DNA of 64,000 bases from assembly GCF_900103955.1 (NCBI RefSeq), contig NZ_FNIL01000006.1, forward strand, positions 124,001 to 188,000, given 5' to 3'. This document shows positions 1 to 8,185 of the stretch, piece after piece; position 1 is the stretch's first letter; every line of letters begins with the position of its first letter. A program made the translations under genes and the position numbers. This DNA is from Alkalicoccus daliensis (GTDB taxonomy: Bacteria; Bacillota; Bacilli; Bacillales; Salisediminibacteriaceae). The notes beneath the pieces are model-generated. The model had not been told where the DNA came from. It searched no databases and saw nothing but the letters and a program-made list of their open reading frames with translations.

Positions 1-155
1 TGGTGGCTGATTATAAGAGCAATGGAAGTAGCAATCAGACCGGCAGTCAGAATCTGCGCTGCGGGAGCAATCAGCCAGTTACCTACAAAAATAGACAGCA
101 TTACGATCAGAGAATCAATCAGTATAAGTAAGCCGAGTCGTGTTCGATAACCCAA
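1..155 (-). CDS. Polysaccharide biosynthesis NDP-sugar dehydratase/epimerase, EpsC/CapD-like, N-terminus only
   Basis: Only the first 51 codons lie in the window; the gene runs off the left edge. The translation begins GYRTRLGLLILIDSLIV and continues through two hydrophobic stretches, as in the N-terminal membrane part of FlaA1/EpsC/CapD-type NDP-HexNAc 4,6-dehydratases and epimerases, which make modified UDP-HexNAc for capsule or exopolysaccharide. The catalytic Rossmann domain is outside the window, so this rests on the N-terminus alone. The start is TTG, with a strong GAGGAGG site at 164-170 and no better alternative. It lies downstream of, and in the same direction as, the phosphatase/kinase/Wzz genes, a common capsule-operon order, but a gap of about 500 bp separates it from them, so it may have its own promoter. 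Confidence 0.7.
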   Translation of the reverse strand, partial: MGYRTRLGLLILIDSLIVMLSIFVGNWLIAPAAQILTAGLIATSIALIISH

Positions 156-650
156 GGTGGAGTCCTCCTCATTTGTTTAGTACATGCTGCAAAAACACAA
201 AGCCCTTTATCTCATTTCATCGAATGTGAAAAACGGCTTTACGTTTTATGTCTGCTTACTTCATTGGTTCATTTAACCAAGTTGCTCATATAGATGAAGA
301 GGGCTTTTATTACACCCTCCTGTTTTTTCTTGAAAATCATTAAAGGGTTTACGAATATTCCTTAATTTAGATGTCTAGCTGAAGAAGGAGATTTAAAGAA
401 GAAACAATTTTTAAAGTGAGGCTACTTAATAAACGTAAAGGCTTATGTAAATCAAAAGAACCCCACTATTTTTTTATAATATTATTCCATAGTTTACCAC
501 ATAATGAATGTTAGAAATAGGTCTTTCTTTTATATTTTCTCATAATACCCAATTTTTATGAGTCGATTCTTCCTTATTCATCATCAATTCGTATTATTCA
601 GCTTCCTAATCGAAAGAAATTAATATATTCACTGGGTATATAGATTCACT
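156..650. other. AT-rich intergenic gap
   Basis: About 495 bp between the phosphatase gene and the EpsC-like gene, both on the minus strand. It is AT-rich, and no reading frame with a ribosome binding site is evident. I could not identify a convincing promoter or factor-independent terminator. It probably holds the promoter of the EpsC-like gene. Confidence 0.5.
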
Positions 651-1424
651 TTATTTCTTAAGAATCTTCTCTATAAAAGATTTTGGCTTTACTTTCTGCG
701 GTGGCTCCAGCAGAACATATTCGTTTGCAATGATTAATTCCGCATTTCTTTGAAACCTTTCTGTCATATTTACTCCATATTTATTTGTAGTAAATTCATA
801 AGCCTCGTACATATAGAATCCTCGAGAGGTAGTATTGTGCGCATCACTTGCAACCACATGCGTAAGGTTCGCTTCTATTAAATCCTGCGAAAACCGCTGA
901 ATATTTTTTCCGAATTTCCCGAGAATACTAGCTGCGGTCACCTGGGTAATCGCTCCATTCTGTACAAATTGGAACAGCTTGTCCGGATGCTCCATCAAAA
1001 CTTTATTTCTTTCCGGGTGAACGATCACAGCAACATATCCTTTTATCTGCAGATCGTACAGAAGCTGTTTGGCGTAGCGGGGCACCTGGTTAGACGGAAA
1101 CTCAATAAAGATATATTTCGATTCATTGAGCGGGAGGATTTTCTTAGCATCGATATCTTCCAGCAGTTCTCCGTAAATACGTACTTCCTGCCCGGGAAGA
1201 ATCGTAAGATCCATTTGATTTTTCTGCAGAATTGCATTCGCTTTTTCTACTGCTTTTTTAATTGTCTCTGCCTCATTCAGGTAAGTGCCATTCTGATGGT
1301 GCGGGGTGGCTGTAATCTGGGTAATCCCGTTTTCAATTGCGGCTTTCGACATCGTAAGCATCTCATTTTCAGAGGAAGCTCCGTCATCAAGTCCCGGAAG
1401 AATGTGGCTGTGTAAATCAATCAT
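651..1424 (-). CDS. CpsB/CapC (YwqE)-type manganese-dependent tyrosine-protein phosphatase
   Basis: 257 residues, normal for the family. The protein opens MIDLHSHILPGLDDG, the metal-binding signature of the PHP-fold tyrosine phosphatases CpsB/YwqE, and has further metal-ligand candidates in TPHHQNGTY, IVHPERNK and ASDAHN. In known systems the enzyme dephosphorylates the partner BY-kinase and its substrates, such as UDP-sugar dehydrogenases, in the cytoplasm. I chose the ATG at 1424 over an in-frame GTG nine bases earlier because AAGGAGT sits seven bases upstream of the ATG and overlaps the GTG. It is the last gene of a Wzz-kinase-phosphatase operon, 32 bp after the kinase. Confidence 0.93.
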   Translation of the reverse strand: MIDLHSHILPGLDDGASSENEMLTMSKAAIENGITQITATPHHQNGTYLNEAETIKKAVEKANAILQKNQMDLTILPGQEVRIYGELLEDIDAKKILPLNESKYIFIEFPSNQVPRYAKQLLYDLQIKGYVAVIVHPERNKVLMEHPDKLFQFVQNGAITQVTAASILGKFGKNIQRFSQDLIEANLTHVVASDAHNTTSRGFYMYEAYEFTTNKYGVNMTERFQRNAELIIANEYVLLEPPQKVKPKSFIEKILKK

Positions 1425-1456
1425 ACAAAACACTCCTTTACGTGAAAGAGAGAGCC

Positions 1457-2161
1457 TCAGCTCTCTCCATAATAATAATAATACTGGGATTCTTCCATCG
1501 CGCGGTCATTCAAAACCGCTCCCAGAATATTTGCATCTACTTTTCTTAATGACTCTACGGCCTTCTGTGCATGTTCTTCCTCTGTCTGACCGCTGCGGAC
1601 TACCAGAATTGTACCGTCTACCAAGCCGGCAATAATCTGCGGATCAGTTACTGCATTTACCGGCGGGGCATCAAAAATAACATAATCATACACAGCCGTT
1701 GCATCTCTTACAAATTTTTTCATACGCGCCGATCCAAGCAGCTCACTCGGATTCGGCGGTAATGGACCAGATGGTAGTACATCAAGCCTTTCAATAGAAG
1801 TTTCAAAAACTGAATCTTCTAAGGAAGCTTTGTTTGTTACCACATTCGTAAATCCTGCCTGGTTCGGCACCTGAAATGAGAAGTGTACTGTCGGTTTGCG
1901 AAGATCTGTATCGACAAGCAGCACTTTATTATCCTGCTGTGCAAGTACGATACTTAAATTCGCTACAGTGGTTGACTTCCCTTCTCCCGGAGAAGAAGAC
2001 GTTACCATGAGTGTTTTAATTTCTTTATCTACAGAAGCAAATTGAATATTTGTTCGTAATGTGCGGTACTGCTCGGAAATTGGTGAGCGCTTATCAAACT
2101 CTGTTATCAGCGCCCGCTGTTTATCGGACATCTCCTGCTTGTTTGCTTTACTACGCGCCAT
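1457..2161 (-). CDS. CpsD/CapB (YwqD)-family BY-type protein tyrosine kinase
   Basis: About 234 residues. Walker A (SSSPGEGKST, residues about 55-64) and Walker A' (LLVDTDLRKP, about 81-90) are typical of bacterial tyrosine kinases, and the C-terminus carries a five-tyrosine autophosphorylation cluster (SQYYYYYGES). Firmicute BY-kinases are active only when bound to a separate membrane adaptor, here the Wzz-like gene just upstream, whose 3' end overlaps this gene. The ATG at 2161 gives the family-like start MARSKANKQ; an in-frame GTG at 2170 is the alternative. Phosphorylation is expected to control polymer length or UDP-sugar enzymes. Together with the phosphatase it forms a complete phosphorylation switch for the polysaccharide genes around it. 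Confidence 0.93.
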   Translation of the reverse strand: MARSKANKQEMSDKQRALITEFDKRSPISEQYRTLRTNIQFASVDKEIKTLMVTSSSPGEGKSTTVANLSIVLAQQDNKVLLVDTDLRKPTVHFSFQVPNQAGFTNVVTNKASLEDSVFETSIERLDVLPSGPLPPNPSELLGSARMKKFVRDATAVYDYVIFDAPPVNAVTDPQIIAGLVDGTILVVRSGQTEEEHAQKAVESLRKVDANILGAVLNDRAMEESQYYYYYGES

Positions 2162-2894
2162 AAGTTTCACGTCCCTGAGATCGTTTCGTATGCGTTAAAT
2201 TCGCATCAGTTAATTTATCTGTGTTCATCGTAGAAATAGAAGCTAAGACCGGGATGCCCAGTTTCTGCTCTACATCTTCTTCTGTCTTCACTGTTTTATC
2301 CAGGAATTCCAAAAGGAAGGCAATACCAACTGCTAGCATCAGTCCAACCACAAAAGCAATTGCCATATTTAATGTCGGGTTCGGTGCCACAGGAGTAGGG
2401 TTTTCAGTGAGTTCTGCCGCAGACAGCATAGAAACATTATCTACACTCATAATTTCCACGATATCATCTTGAAATACAGCTGCGAGTGTATTTGCAATCT
2501 GTACTGCTAGTGCTGGATTTTCATCCTCTACTGTTATTGTTACTACTTGAGAATCTCCTTCTGCGGATACATTAATTTGGTTACGTAAGTCACCAATACT
2601 GCGCTCTAAACCGAGCTCTTCCAGTGTAGGCTCCAAAATTCTCGGAGACGTAATAATTACATTATAAGTATTAATTAAATCAACATTGGTTCTGATATCA
2701 GTTTGTGTATAAAGCTGTCCTTCTTCAGCGGATTGATTGACGAGAAGCTGCGTGGACGCGTCATAAGTGGGGGTTAGAATAAAGTAGGATACGATAGCTG
2801 CGAAAGCAACGGCTGCGAGTGTAATGCTTATAATCATTTTTATACGTCGTTTCAGCGTCTGGAGAATCTCCGAGAGGCTTATTGTTTCTTCCAT
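2151..2894 (-). CDS. Wzz/YwqC-type chain-length determinant and kinase adaptor
   Basis: 247 residues with a transmembrane helix near 20-40, an extracytoplasmic region, and a second helix near 176-195 followed by a cytoplasmic tail. This is the Wzz-domain topology of CapA/YwqC/TkmA adaptors. A proline-rich stretch (NPTPVAPNPT) precedes the second helix, as usual in the family. The tail normally binds and activates the BY-kinase encoded next, with which this gene overlaps by 11 bp. The ATG at 2894 has AGGAGG six bases upstream; a longer reading starting near 2930 lacks such a site. It is first in the minus-strand operon and diverges from the LCP gene at 3077. Confidence 0.9.
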   Translation of the reverse strand: MEETISLSEILQTLKRRIKMIISITLAAVAFAAIVSYFILTPTYDASTQLLVNQSAEEGQLYTQTDIRTNVDLINTYNVIITSPRILEPTLEELGLERSIGDLRNQINVSAEGDSQVVTITVEDENPALAVQIANTLAAVFQDDIVEIMSVDNVSMLSAAELTENPTPVAPNPTLNMAIAFVVGLMLAVGIAFLLEFLDKTVKTEEDVEQKLGIPVLASISTMNTDKLTDANLTHTKRSQGRETYGA

Positions 2895-3012
2895 TATGTT
2901 CCTCCTGTAATCGATGAAATGGTTAGTCATTAGCTCTTATATATGCTAACGGATATTTGCAGGAAAGTAAATCTTTTCTCCCAAATTCTTTCATTTTCTT
3001 CAAAAATGTTTA

Positions 3013-3041
3013 TTGCTAAAGCAGTGCTTCGGGATTATACT
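3013..3041 (+). promoter_or_regulatory. Probable sigma-A promoter of the first LCP gene
   Basis: TTGCTA at 3013-3018 and TATACT at 3036-3041 are separated by exactly 17 bp, in the gap between the divergent Wzz and LCP genes and 36 bp before the LCP start. Each hexamer differs from the vegetative consensus at two positions or fewer. Confidence 0.55.
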
Positions 3042-3076
3042 AAAATCAACAAAAGAATGGATAGGGGAGCAAATAT

Positions 3077-4024
3077 ATGAAAAAATTTCTAATTATCGCA
3101 GGCAGTCTGTTTTTACTCTTACTGGTTATCGGAGGCGGCTATGCATATTATCTGTATGATTCTGTCAGGGACACGATAGATTCAGATATGCATGTAACAC
3201 TGGAACGGGACAAATCAGATAAGCGGGACATGGAAGTGAATATGGACAACGAAGATCCTGTATCTTTTCTTCTATTGGGTGTAGATGCGGAGGAGTCCAC
3301 TTCTGGGCGTACAGATACTATGATGGTAGTTACCGTCAATCCAAACGATGAATCTATGCGGATGGTAAGTCTCCCGCGTGACACCCGTATGGAAATTGTC
3401 GGTAAAGGCATTATGGATAAAGTAAACCACGCCTATGCATTCGGTGGTGCGGATATGGCAATGGATTCTGTAGAAAATTATTTTGATATTCCGATAGATT
3501 ATTTTGTTACTGTCAACATGAGTGGCTTTAAAGATATGGTCGATGCACTCGGCGGTGTAACCGTAGATAACAATTTTGAATTTAACCAGAGCGGTTATAC
3601 GTTCAATGAAGGCCAGGTAGAACTGGACGGAGATCAGGCACTTGCTTTCTCCCGTATGAGAAAGGAAGATTCCCGCGGAGACCTCGGGCGAAATGACCGG
3701 CAGCGACAGGTTGTGAATGCGATGATTAGTGAAGGTGCACAGTTCAGCTCCATCACGCGGGTGCAGGATATCCTCGGTGCTGTAGGTTCAAATGTAGTCA
3801 CCAATATGAATTTCGATAACATCACTGATTTGATGCAGAATTATTCATCTGCACGTAACAATCAGGAGACAATGGAAGTTACCGGTGAAGGAGCTACCAT
3901 TGACGGCATTTGGTATCTGTTGGTGTCAGACGAAGAACGCCAGCGCATCAGTAATGAACTTCGGACGCACCTTGAGCTGGAAGACGGTTCTGTTGCTGTA
4001 AATGATGAGGAAGACGAATCTTAA
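3077..4024 (+). CDS. LytR-CpsA-Psr (LCP) family cell-wall polymer ligase
   Basis: 315 residues: a short cytoplasmic start, one transmembrane helix (about 4-26), then an extracellular LCP domain (about 65-215). Diagnostic segments are LLGVDAEESTSGRTDTMMV, SLPRDTRM, KVNHAYAFGG, DALGGVTVD and FSRMRKEDSRGDLGRNDRQ, with the conserved Arg and Asp residues that bind polyprenyl pyrophosphate. LCP enzymes move wall teichoic acid, teichuronic acid or capsule from undecaprenyl pyrophosphate to peptidoglycan. The start has AGGGGAG upstream. The C-terminal tail is acidic (NDEEDES). It is one of three LCP paralogues here and is closest to the kinase operon, suggesting it serves that polymer; the substrate cannot be read from sequence. 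Confidence 0.95.
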   Translation: MKKFLIIAGSLFLLLLVIGGGYAYYLYDSVRDTIDSDMHVTLERDKSDKRDMEVNMDNEDPVSFLLLGVDAEESTSGRTDTMMVVTVNPNDESMRMVSLPRDTRMEIVGKGIMDKVNHAYAFGGADMAMDSVENYFDIPIDYFVTVNMSGFKDMVDALGGVTVDNNFEFNQSGYTFNEGQVELDGDQALAFSRMRKEDSRGDLGRNDRQRQVVNAMISEGAQFSSITRVQDILGAVGSNVVTNMNFDNITDLMQNYSSARNNQETMEVTGEGATIDGIWYLLVSDEERQRISNELRTHLELEDGSVAVNDEEDES

Positions 4025-4037
4025 TACTTCTCGTTAA

Positions 4038-4063
4038 ACAGAGGCTTTGCGCCTCTGTTTTTT
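4038..4063 (+). terminator. Rho-independent terminator after the LCP gene
   Basis: The perfect stem ACAGAGGC/GCCTCTGT (4038-4045 with 4051-4058) is followed by a run of T, 14 bases after the LCP stop. Confidence 0.85.
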
Positions 4064-4152
4064 ATAGGTATATTTTCTTTTTTTTCGCTTTTTTTACATA
4101 TTTCCCTTTACCTTTCTTTCAGAATGTTCGATACTAGAAGGAGTGATTTTAC

Positions 4153-4452
4153 TTGAAGGAGCGATTGTTCATGTTTTGGAATTTTAACAGAAAAAAAGAA
4201 GTGCTGGACGCAACGCACGTTAAATGCCCAAGTTGTGAAGCGCTTACGAAAGTAAAAGAGTGGAACGAAATGGCGGAAGGCACCTACAGAGACGTTCCCG
4301 ATATCCGGCGTGCAGCTGTAAACCGTAAAAATTCTTTTCCCTTTCAGTGTCCGGAGTGCTTTAAAGGATACTCTGCGCATAAGCTCACTTTTCAGAAGGA
4401 AACATCTGGAAACCCGCACATTGCACCCAATACTTCTGAATCTACGAACTAA
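4153..4452 (+). CDS. Small protein with a CPSC...CPEC zinc-ribbon-like pair
   Basis: 99 residues (93 if the ATG at 4171 is used). I do not recognise the family. It has two knuckles, VKCPSCEAL and FQCPECFKGY, spaced about 40 residues apart, as in a four-cysteine zinc site, and many charged residues, with no signal peptide or membrane helix. Both the TTG at 4153 and the ATG at 4171 have an AAGGAG motif about nine bases upstream, so the start is undecided. It follows an LCP terminator and ends at its own terminator, so it is probably monocistronic. A role as a small nucleic-acid-binding or regulatory protein is possible but unsupported. Confidence 0.65.
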   Translation: MKERLFMFWNFNRKKEVLDATHVKCPSCEALTKVKEWNEMAEGTYRDVPDIRRAAVNRKNSFPFQCPECFKGYSAHKLTFQKETSGNPHIAPNTSESTN

Positions 4453-4470
4453 CATATAGAAATTCTTCTG

Positions 4471-4500
4471 AGCCACTCCTATGAGTGGTTCTTTTTATTT
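4471..4500 (+). terminator. Rho-independent terminator of the zinc-ribbon-like gene
   Basis: Stem AGCCACTC/GAGTGGTT with one G-U pair and a four-base loop, followed by CTTTTTATTTT. It lies in the gap between this gene and the convergent SGNH-like gene. Confidence 0.75.
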
Positions 4501-4544
4501 TCACAACAACAAAAAGACTACCCAAATGGATAGTCTCCTTTCTA

Positions 4545-5420
4545 TTACTGCGTCACAAATGATTGTATTAAGTAATTGCTCCAAAGTTCGTGTCCGGACT
4601 GATTCGGCATACGCTCTTCCGTTACATACTCAAGCAGCTCTGCCTCATCGATTCCCGGCCAGGCTTCCCAGTGATCAATGTATATAAAGCCTTCATCTTC
4701 GACAAACTGCTCAAACTTTTCGATCTGTTCCGGGTAGATAGAAGTTTCAAATGCCGGAGGCGACGGCTGAATCGCTGTAATCAGATCTTCATTCTCAGAA
4801 GAAGCCGTATCTATGATTGCAAGAATATTCTCCTGCGCATCTTCTCCAGTGACGACCGCAAGGTTGTCATTCCAGTTAAACCCTTCCAAGAGGAGAATAT
4901 CTGCGGTAGTATCTGCCAGGCCTCTGTGGCGGTTCTGTGAAACGATTTCTTCTGAAGTATATTCTCCAAAGGAAACGTTATTAAAGGTAAATACACCTTC
5001 TCCGTATGCTTCATTTAAACTTTCTTCCAGAAGCTCCGGCCAGGGCGTCACACCTTCGTTATAATAATCTGCCGAAGAACGGGACCCTACTGTTAAGACA
5101 GAGACTGCCTCGTCGCTGCTCAGCCGCTCGGTAATTCTTTCTCCGATCTCCGCAGGAATATCTGCTGTTAATTCTTCCAGCTCGTCTGCAGTAAACAAAG
5201 CCTCACCGGATACTTCCTGCTCTTCCTCTATTTCTGGTTCTTCCATTACTTCTTCCTCTGCGTTTTCTTCCGTATCCTCGGTTCCGGCACTTTGTGATGC
5301 TGCAAGTTCCTGCTGCGCAGATTCTGCTGTGGAAGCTAACTTTTCACTGTAATACATGCGCCCCGCAATAATTATCATTAATGCAGCGGCTATTACTACA
5401 AATACACCATATTTCCGCAT
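4545..5420 (-). CDS. Exported SGNH-hydrolase-like protein
   Basis: 291 residues: an N-terminal signal anchor (about 5-21), an acidic Glu-rich linker (about 45-72), then an SGNH/GDSL-like domain. Block I resembles VLTVGSRSSADYY, with Ser after Gly, and the end resembles block V (RMPNQSGHELWSNYL). The residue where block V usually has the catalytic His is Met, although a His follows in GHEL, so activity as an acyl or acetyl esterase is uncertain. Such proteins are often found near LCP and capsule genes, where O-acetyl groups may be moved or removed outside the membrane. The ATG at 5420 has AAGGGGGAT upstream. Confidence 0.75.
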   Translation of the reverse strand: MRKYGVFVVIAAALMIIIAGRMYYSEKLASTAESAQQELAASQSAGTEDTEENAEEEVMEEPEIEEEQEVSGEALFTADELEELTADIPAEIGERITERLSSDEAVSVLTVGSRSSADYYNEGVTPWPELLEESLNEAYGEGVFTFNNVSFGEYTSEEIVSQNRHRGLADTTADILLLEGFNWNDNLAVVTGEDAQENILAIIDTASSENEDLITAIQPSPPAFETSIYPEQIEKFEQFVEDEGFIYIDHWEAWPGIDEAELLEYVTEERMPNQSGHELWSNYLIQSFVTQ

Positions 5421-5502
5421 GAAGATCCCCCTTACGTTTTCACTTTTACCATTATACCTATAATGCTGAGTGCCGTACAGAGGACTTACAGTTTTTTTCT
5501 AT

Positions 5503-5748
5503 TTAAACGATTGCCGACTGCTGCAGGGAACGAATTTCTAATGTGACTTCTTTTACAGTCTTAGGAAGCGCAAGCTGAAAGTAGCCGAATTCATCCGTAG
5601 CTCCGTGCTGCACTACCCGGTTATTTTCATCTTTTATAATGACCTGCTGATTTGCGCTTGGCTCCTGCAGCACAAACCCGATTGCAAATTTTCCTCCTGC
5701 CTCGTTTTCGTTTACTGCCATTTCATAATAATGTTCCATCTCTGTCAT
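5503..5748 (-). CDS. Small protein resembling a single beta-sandwich (carboxypeptidase-regulatory-like) domain
   Basis: 81 residues. Not firmly recognised. The stretch VIIKDENNRVVQHGATDEFG followed by YFQLALP resembles the Gly-turn core of carboxypeptidase-regulatory or CnaB-like beta-sandwich domains. There is no signal peptide, so it may be cytoplasmic. AAGGAG lies only three bases before the first ATG and twelve before a second in-frame ATG at 5739, so the start is uncertain. It lies between the LCP and SGNH genes in the same direction and could be co-transcribed with the SGNH gene. The function is unknown. Confidence 0.6.
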   Translation of the reverse strand: MTEMEHYYEMAVNENEAGGKFAIGFVLQEPSANQQVIIKDENNRVVQHGATDEFGYFQLALPKTVKEVTLEIRSLQQSAIV

Positions 5749-5817
5749 TCTCTCCTTCTGTTTTTCTGCTGTATAAGTCGCTAAGCAGGAAAAAGCGTTA
5801 CATTTTCTGTTAAATTC

Positions 5818-5848
5818 CCAAAGAAACTCCGGGGAAAGTCCCCGGAGT
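5818..5848 (-). terminator. Rho-independent terminator of the second LCP gene
   Basis: A ten-base-pair perfect stem (5826-5835 with 5839-5848, core CTCCGGGGA) with a three-base loop. On the minus strand it is followed by TTTCTTT, five bases after the LCP stop. Confidence 0.8.
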
Positions 5849-5853
5849 CTGCG

Positions 5854-7053
5854 TTAATTCATTACTGCACCATTATTTTCTGTTTCTGTATCCCACGTAT
5901 TTTCCTGCTCTGTAGTACTGTCTTCACCAGGATTTTCTTCAGGAGAAGTAGTGTCCGTGTCTTCTGTACCGTCCGGCGCTTCCGCATTGTTTCCGTCGAG
6001 CTCCAGATTCGGTTCACCGCTGCCGCTCTCTTCCTCATCTCTCTCGAGTGGTTCGCTGTACTGAGGATCGATCTCTTCAATCATCCCTAAATGCTGCTGC
6101 AGCAGCTGCCTTGTTCTTTCGAGGGAATAGTCATCTGCTTCGTAGTAGTATACGCCGCCGATCATTACGCCTTCTCCCTCATACGTCAGGGATTCAATGT
6201 TATCTAGCTCTGAAGCGTAGGCATGCATATCCACAATTTCGCTGAAATCGACATTCGTATTCAGATTTCTGCCGATCGTGTTGAGCAGGGAATTAAAGTT
6301 TGCAATCGAGTTGAAAGAGGCAAGCTCTCTTACGACAGAAGCCATTACTTCTTTCTGGCGCTCGCCGCGCCCAAGATCTCCGTCCGGGTCCTGCTTGCGC
6401 ATTCTTACATAGGCAAGTGCTTCCTCCCCATCCAGGGTCTGCACACCTTCATTAATAATAATTGTTCCGTACGTCGCATTATCCGTTTCTGAAAATGCCA
6501 TAGGGGAGTCCACGGTGACGCCGCCGAGTTCATCTATAATTTCCATAAATGCATCAAAGTTAAGAGAAACAAAGTAATCCACCGGAATTTCAAAGAACTG
6601 CTCTACTGTGTCTACCGTAAGATCAATGCCGCCATAGGCGTGCGCGTGGTTAATTTTATCTTCTTCCATTCTGCCGGGAATTGGTACGCGGGTGTCCCGG
6701 GGAATGTTCACCATTTGGATGGTACTTTCATCAGGATTAAACGTCGCAAGCACCATTGCGTCTGTGCGGCCGCTTAAGTCGCCGTCGCGGGTATCAAGTC
6801 CGAGAAAAAGAACAGACACCGGATCGATATCCGGCTTTACTTCTGCATCGCGGTATTCAGACTGGTCGCCGCGCTCCAGCTCCACCTGGGACTCCGAAGT
6901 AACATTCTGTACCTGGTTTACTACGTAAGCCAATGCTCCCCCTGCCAGTAATAGGAGTATCAGGAAAGACAGTACCATTATTTTCAGGATAGGACGGGAT
7001 TGCTTGCCAGAGTTGTTCCGGGATTTCTTTTTATCCATCCGGGAAGGCTGCAT
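5854..7053 (-). CDS. LCP family cell-wall polymer ligase with a long acidic tail
   Basis: 399 residues: a basic cytoplasmic segment, a transmembrane helix (about 25-45) and an LCP domain with FLGLDTRDGDLSGRTDAMVL, NIPRDTRVPIPG, KINHAHAYGG, ELGGVTVDSP and YVRMRKQDPDGDLGRGERQ. The conserved Arg and Asp residues for polyprenyl-phosphate substrates are present. After the domain come about 70 acidic, low-complexity residues rich in Glu, Asp, Asn and Thr, longer than in typical TagTUV proteins and similar in style to the acidic linkers of other exported proteins here. The ATG at 7053 has AGGAG eight bases upstream; an earlier GTG overlaps that site. It is most similar to the LCP at 10177. Confidence 0.95.
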   Translation of the reverse strand: MQPSRMDKKKSRNNSGKQSRPILKIMVLSFLILLLLAGGALAYVVNQVQNVTSESQVELERGDQSEYRDAEVKPDIDPVSVLFLGLDTRDGDLSGRTDAMVLATFNPDESTIQMVNIPRDTRVPIPGRMEEDKINHAHAYGGIDLTVDTVEQFFEIPVDYFVSLNFDAFMEIIDELGGVTVDSPMAFSETDNATYGTIIINEGVQTLDGEEALAYVRMRKQDPDGDLGRGERQKEVMASVVRELASFNSIANFNSLLNTIGRNLNTNVDFSEIVDMHAYASELDNIESLTYEGEGVMIGGVYYYEADDYSLERTRQLLQQHLGMIEEIDPQYSEPLERDEEESGSGEPNLELDGNNAEAPDGTEDTDTTSPEENPGEDSTTEQENTWDTETENNGAVMN

Positions 7054-7251
7054 AGGGGACACTCCTTCTATATTAAAAACATTCCATGACTTAACAACGG
7101 GAAATAAAACCTCAATTATTTATTTTACTGGACATTCCGGGTTTCGTAAAGTTACTTATCTACTTTTTTGTAAGAAAAGGTAGGACTTTTCGTTTAAAAG
7201 GGCGTATAATAGGGAATATAAGGTAACTTATTTTTGGAGGGATTACATACT

Positions 7252-8136
7252 ATGGTAAAAGTCAGAAAAGCAATAATTCCCGCAGCCGGACTCGGTACAA
7301 GATTCCTGCCGGCAACGAAAGCCCAGCCGAAAGAGATGCTTCCCATTGTAGACAAGCCGACAATTCAATATATTGTAGAAGAAGCGATCGCTTCCGGCAT
7401 TGAAGATATTATTATTATCAGCGGCCGCGGCAAGCGTGCCATTGAAGACCACTTTGATACTTCCTATGAGCTCGAAGAAACGCTGCGCCGCAAAGAAAAA
7501 ACAGCACTCCTGGAAGAAGTGCAGGCCATTTCCAATCTGGCAAACATCCACTATATCCGCCAGAAAGAAGCAAAAGGCCTCGGCCACGCGATCAGCTGCG
7601 CAAAACACTTTATCGGCGATGAGCCATTTGCGGTGCTGCTCGGAGATGACATCGTCAATTCGAATGGCACTCCGTGCCTGAAGCAGCTTGTCGATGTATT
7701 CGAACGCTACAATTCTTCTGTCGTCGGTGTGCAGCCGGTGGCGGATGAAGATGTGTCCAAATACGGCATCGTCTCCCCGAAATCTTCCGAAATTGAACCC
7801 GGGGTCATTCACGTGAATGATTTAGTGGAAAAGCCTGCAGTAGAAGATGCGCCTTCCAACTATGCAATCATGGGCCGCTACGTACTCCGCCCGGAAATTT
7901 TTGAGATCCTGGAGAACCTTCCTCCCGGTTCCGGCAATGAAATTCAGCTGACGGATGCGATTAAGAAATTAAACGAAACTCAGATCGTGCTGGCTTATGA
8001 ATTCAGCGGCAAGCGTTACGATGTCGGTGACAAATTCGGCTTTGTAAAAGCGACCGTAGATTTCGCGCTCGAACGCGGCGATTTAAAAGAAGATGTATTA
8101 GCTTACTTAAAGGAAGTTACAGCGAAATATAATTAA
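7252..8136 (+). CDS. galU: UTP-glucose-1-phosphate uridylyltransferase
   Basis: 294 residues, full length. It makes UDP-glucose from UTP and glucose-1-phosphate in the cytoplasm. The nucleotide-binding signature [20 protein letters not shown] is at the N-terminus, with [27 protein letters not shown] and a C-terminal [12 protein letters not shown], all typical of GalU/GtaB. The ATG at 7252 has GGAGGG ten bases upstream; an in-frame TTG at 7234 lacks spacing. TATAAT at 7205-7210 may be its -10 box, though no good -35 is visible. It supplies UDP-glucose, the precursor of galactose and glucuronic-acid sugars, to the surrounding polymer genes. Confidence 0.97.
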   Translation: MVKVRKAIIPAAGLGTRFLPATKAQPKEMLPIVDKPTIQYIVEEAIASGIEDIIIISGRGKRAIEDHFDTSYELEETLRRKEKTALLEEVQAISNLANIHYIRQKEAKGLGHAISCAKHFIGDEPFAVLLGDDIVNSNGTPCLKQLVDVFERYNSSVVGVQPVADEDVSKYGIVSPKSSEIEPGVIHVNDLVEKPAVEDAPSNYAIMGRYVLRPEIFEILENLPPGSGNEIQLTDAIKKLNETQIVLAYEFSGKRYDVGDKFGFVKATVDFALERGDLKEDVLAYLKEVTAKYN

Positions 8137-8151
8137 GATATAAAGAAAGGC

Positions 8152-8183
8152 GCCTGGAATTTTTCGTTCCAGGCACCTTTTTT
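8152..8183. terminator. Bidirectional terminator between galU and the amidase gene
   Basis: Stem GCCTGGAA/TTCCAGGC with a seven-base loop, followed by TTTTTT on the plus strand and TTTCTTT on the minus strand, so it can end both convergent genes. Confidence 0.85.
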
Positions 8184-8185
8184 AT

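Noticed and set aside
4108-4476. A 122-codon minus-strand open frame
   Set aside because: Antisense to the small zinc-ribbon-like gene, crosses its neighbourhood without a ribosome binding site, and has no domain signal.
7243-7812. A 189-codon minus-strand open frame
   Set aside because: Fully antisense to galU, with Cys- and Phe-rich translation unlike any real protein and no ribosome binding site.
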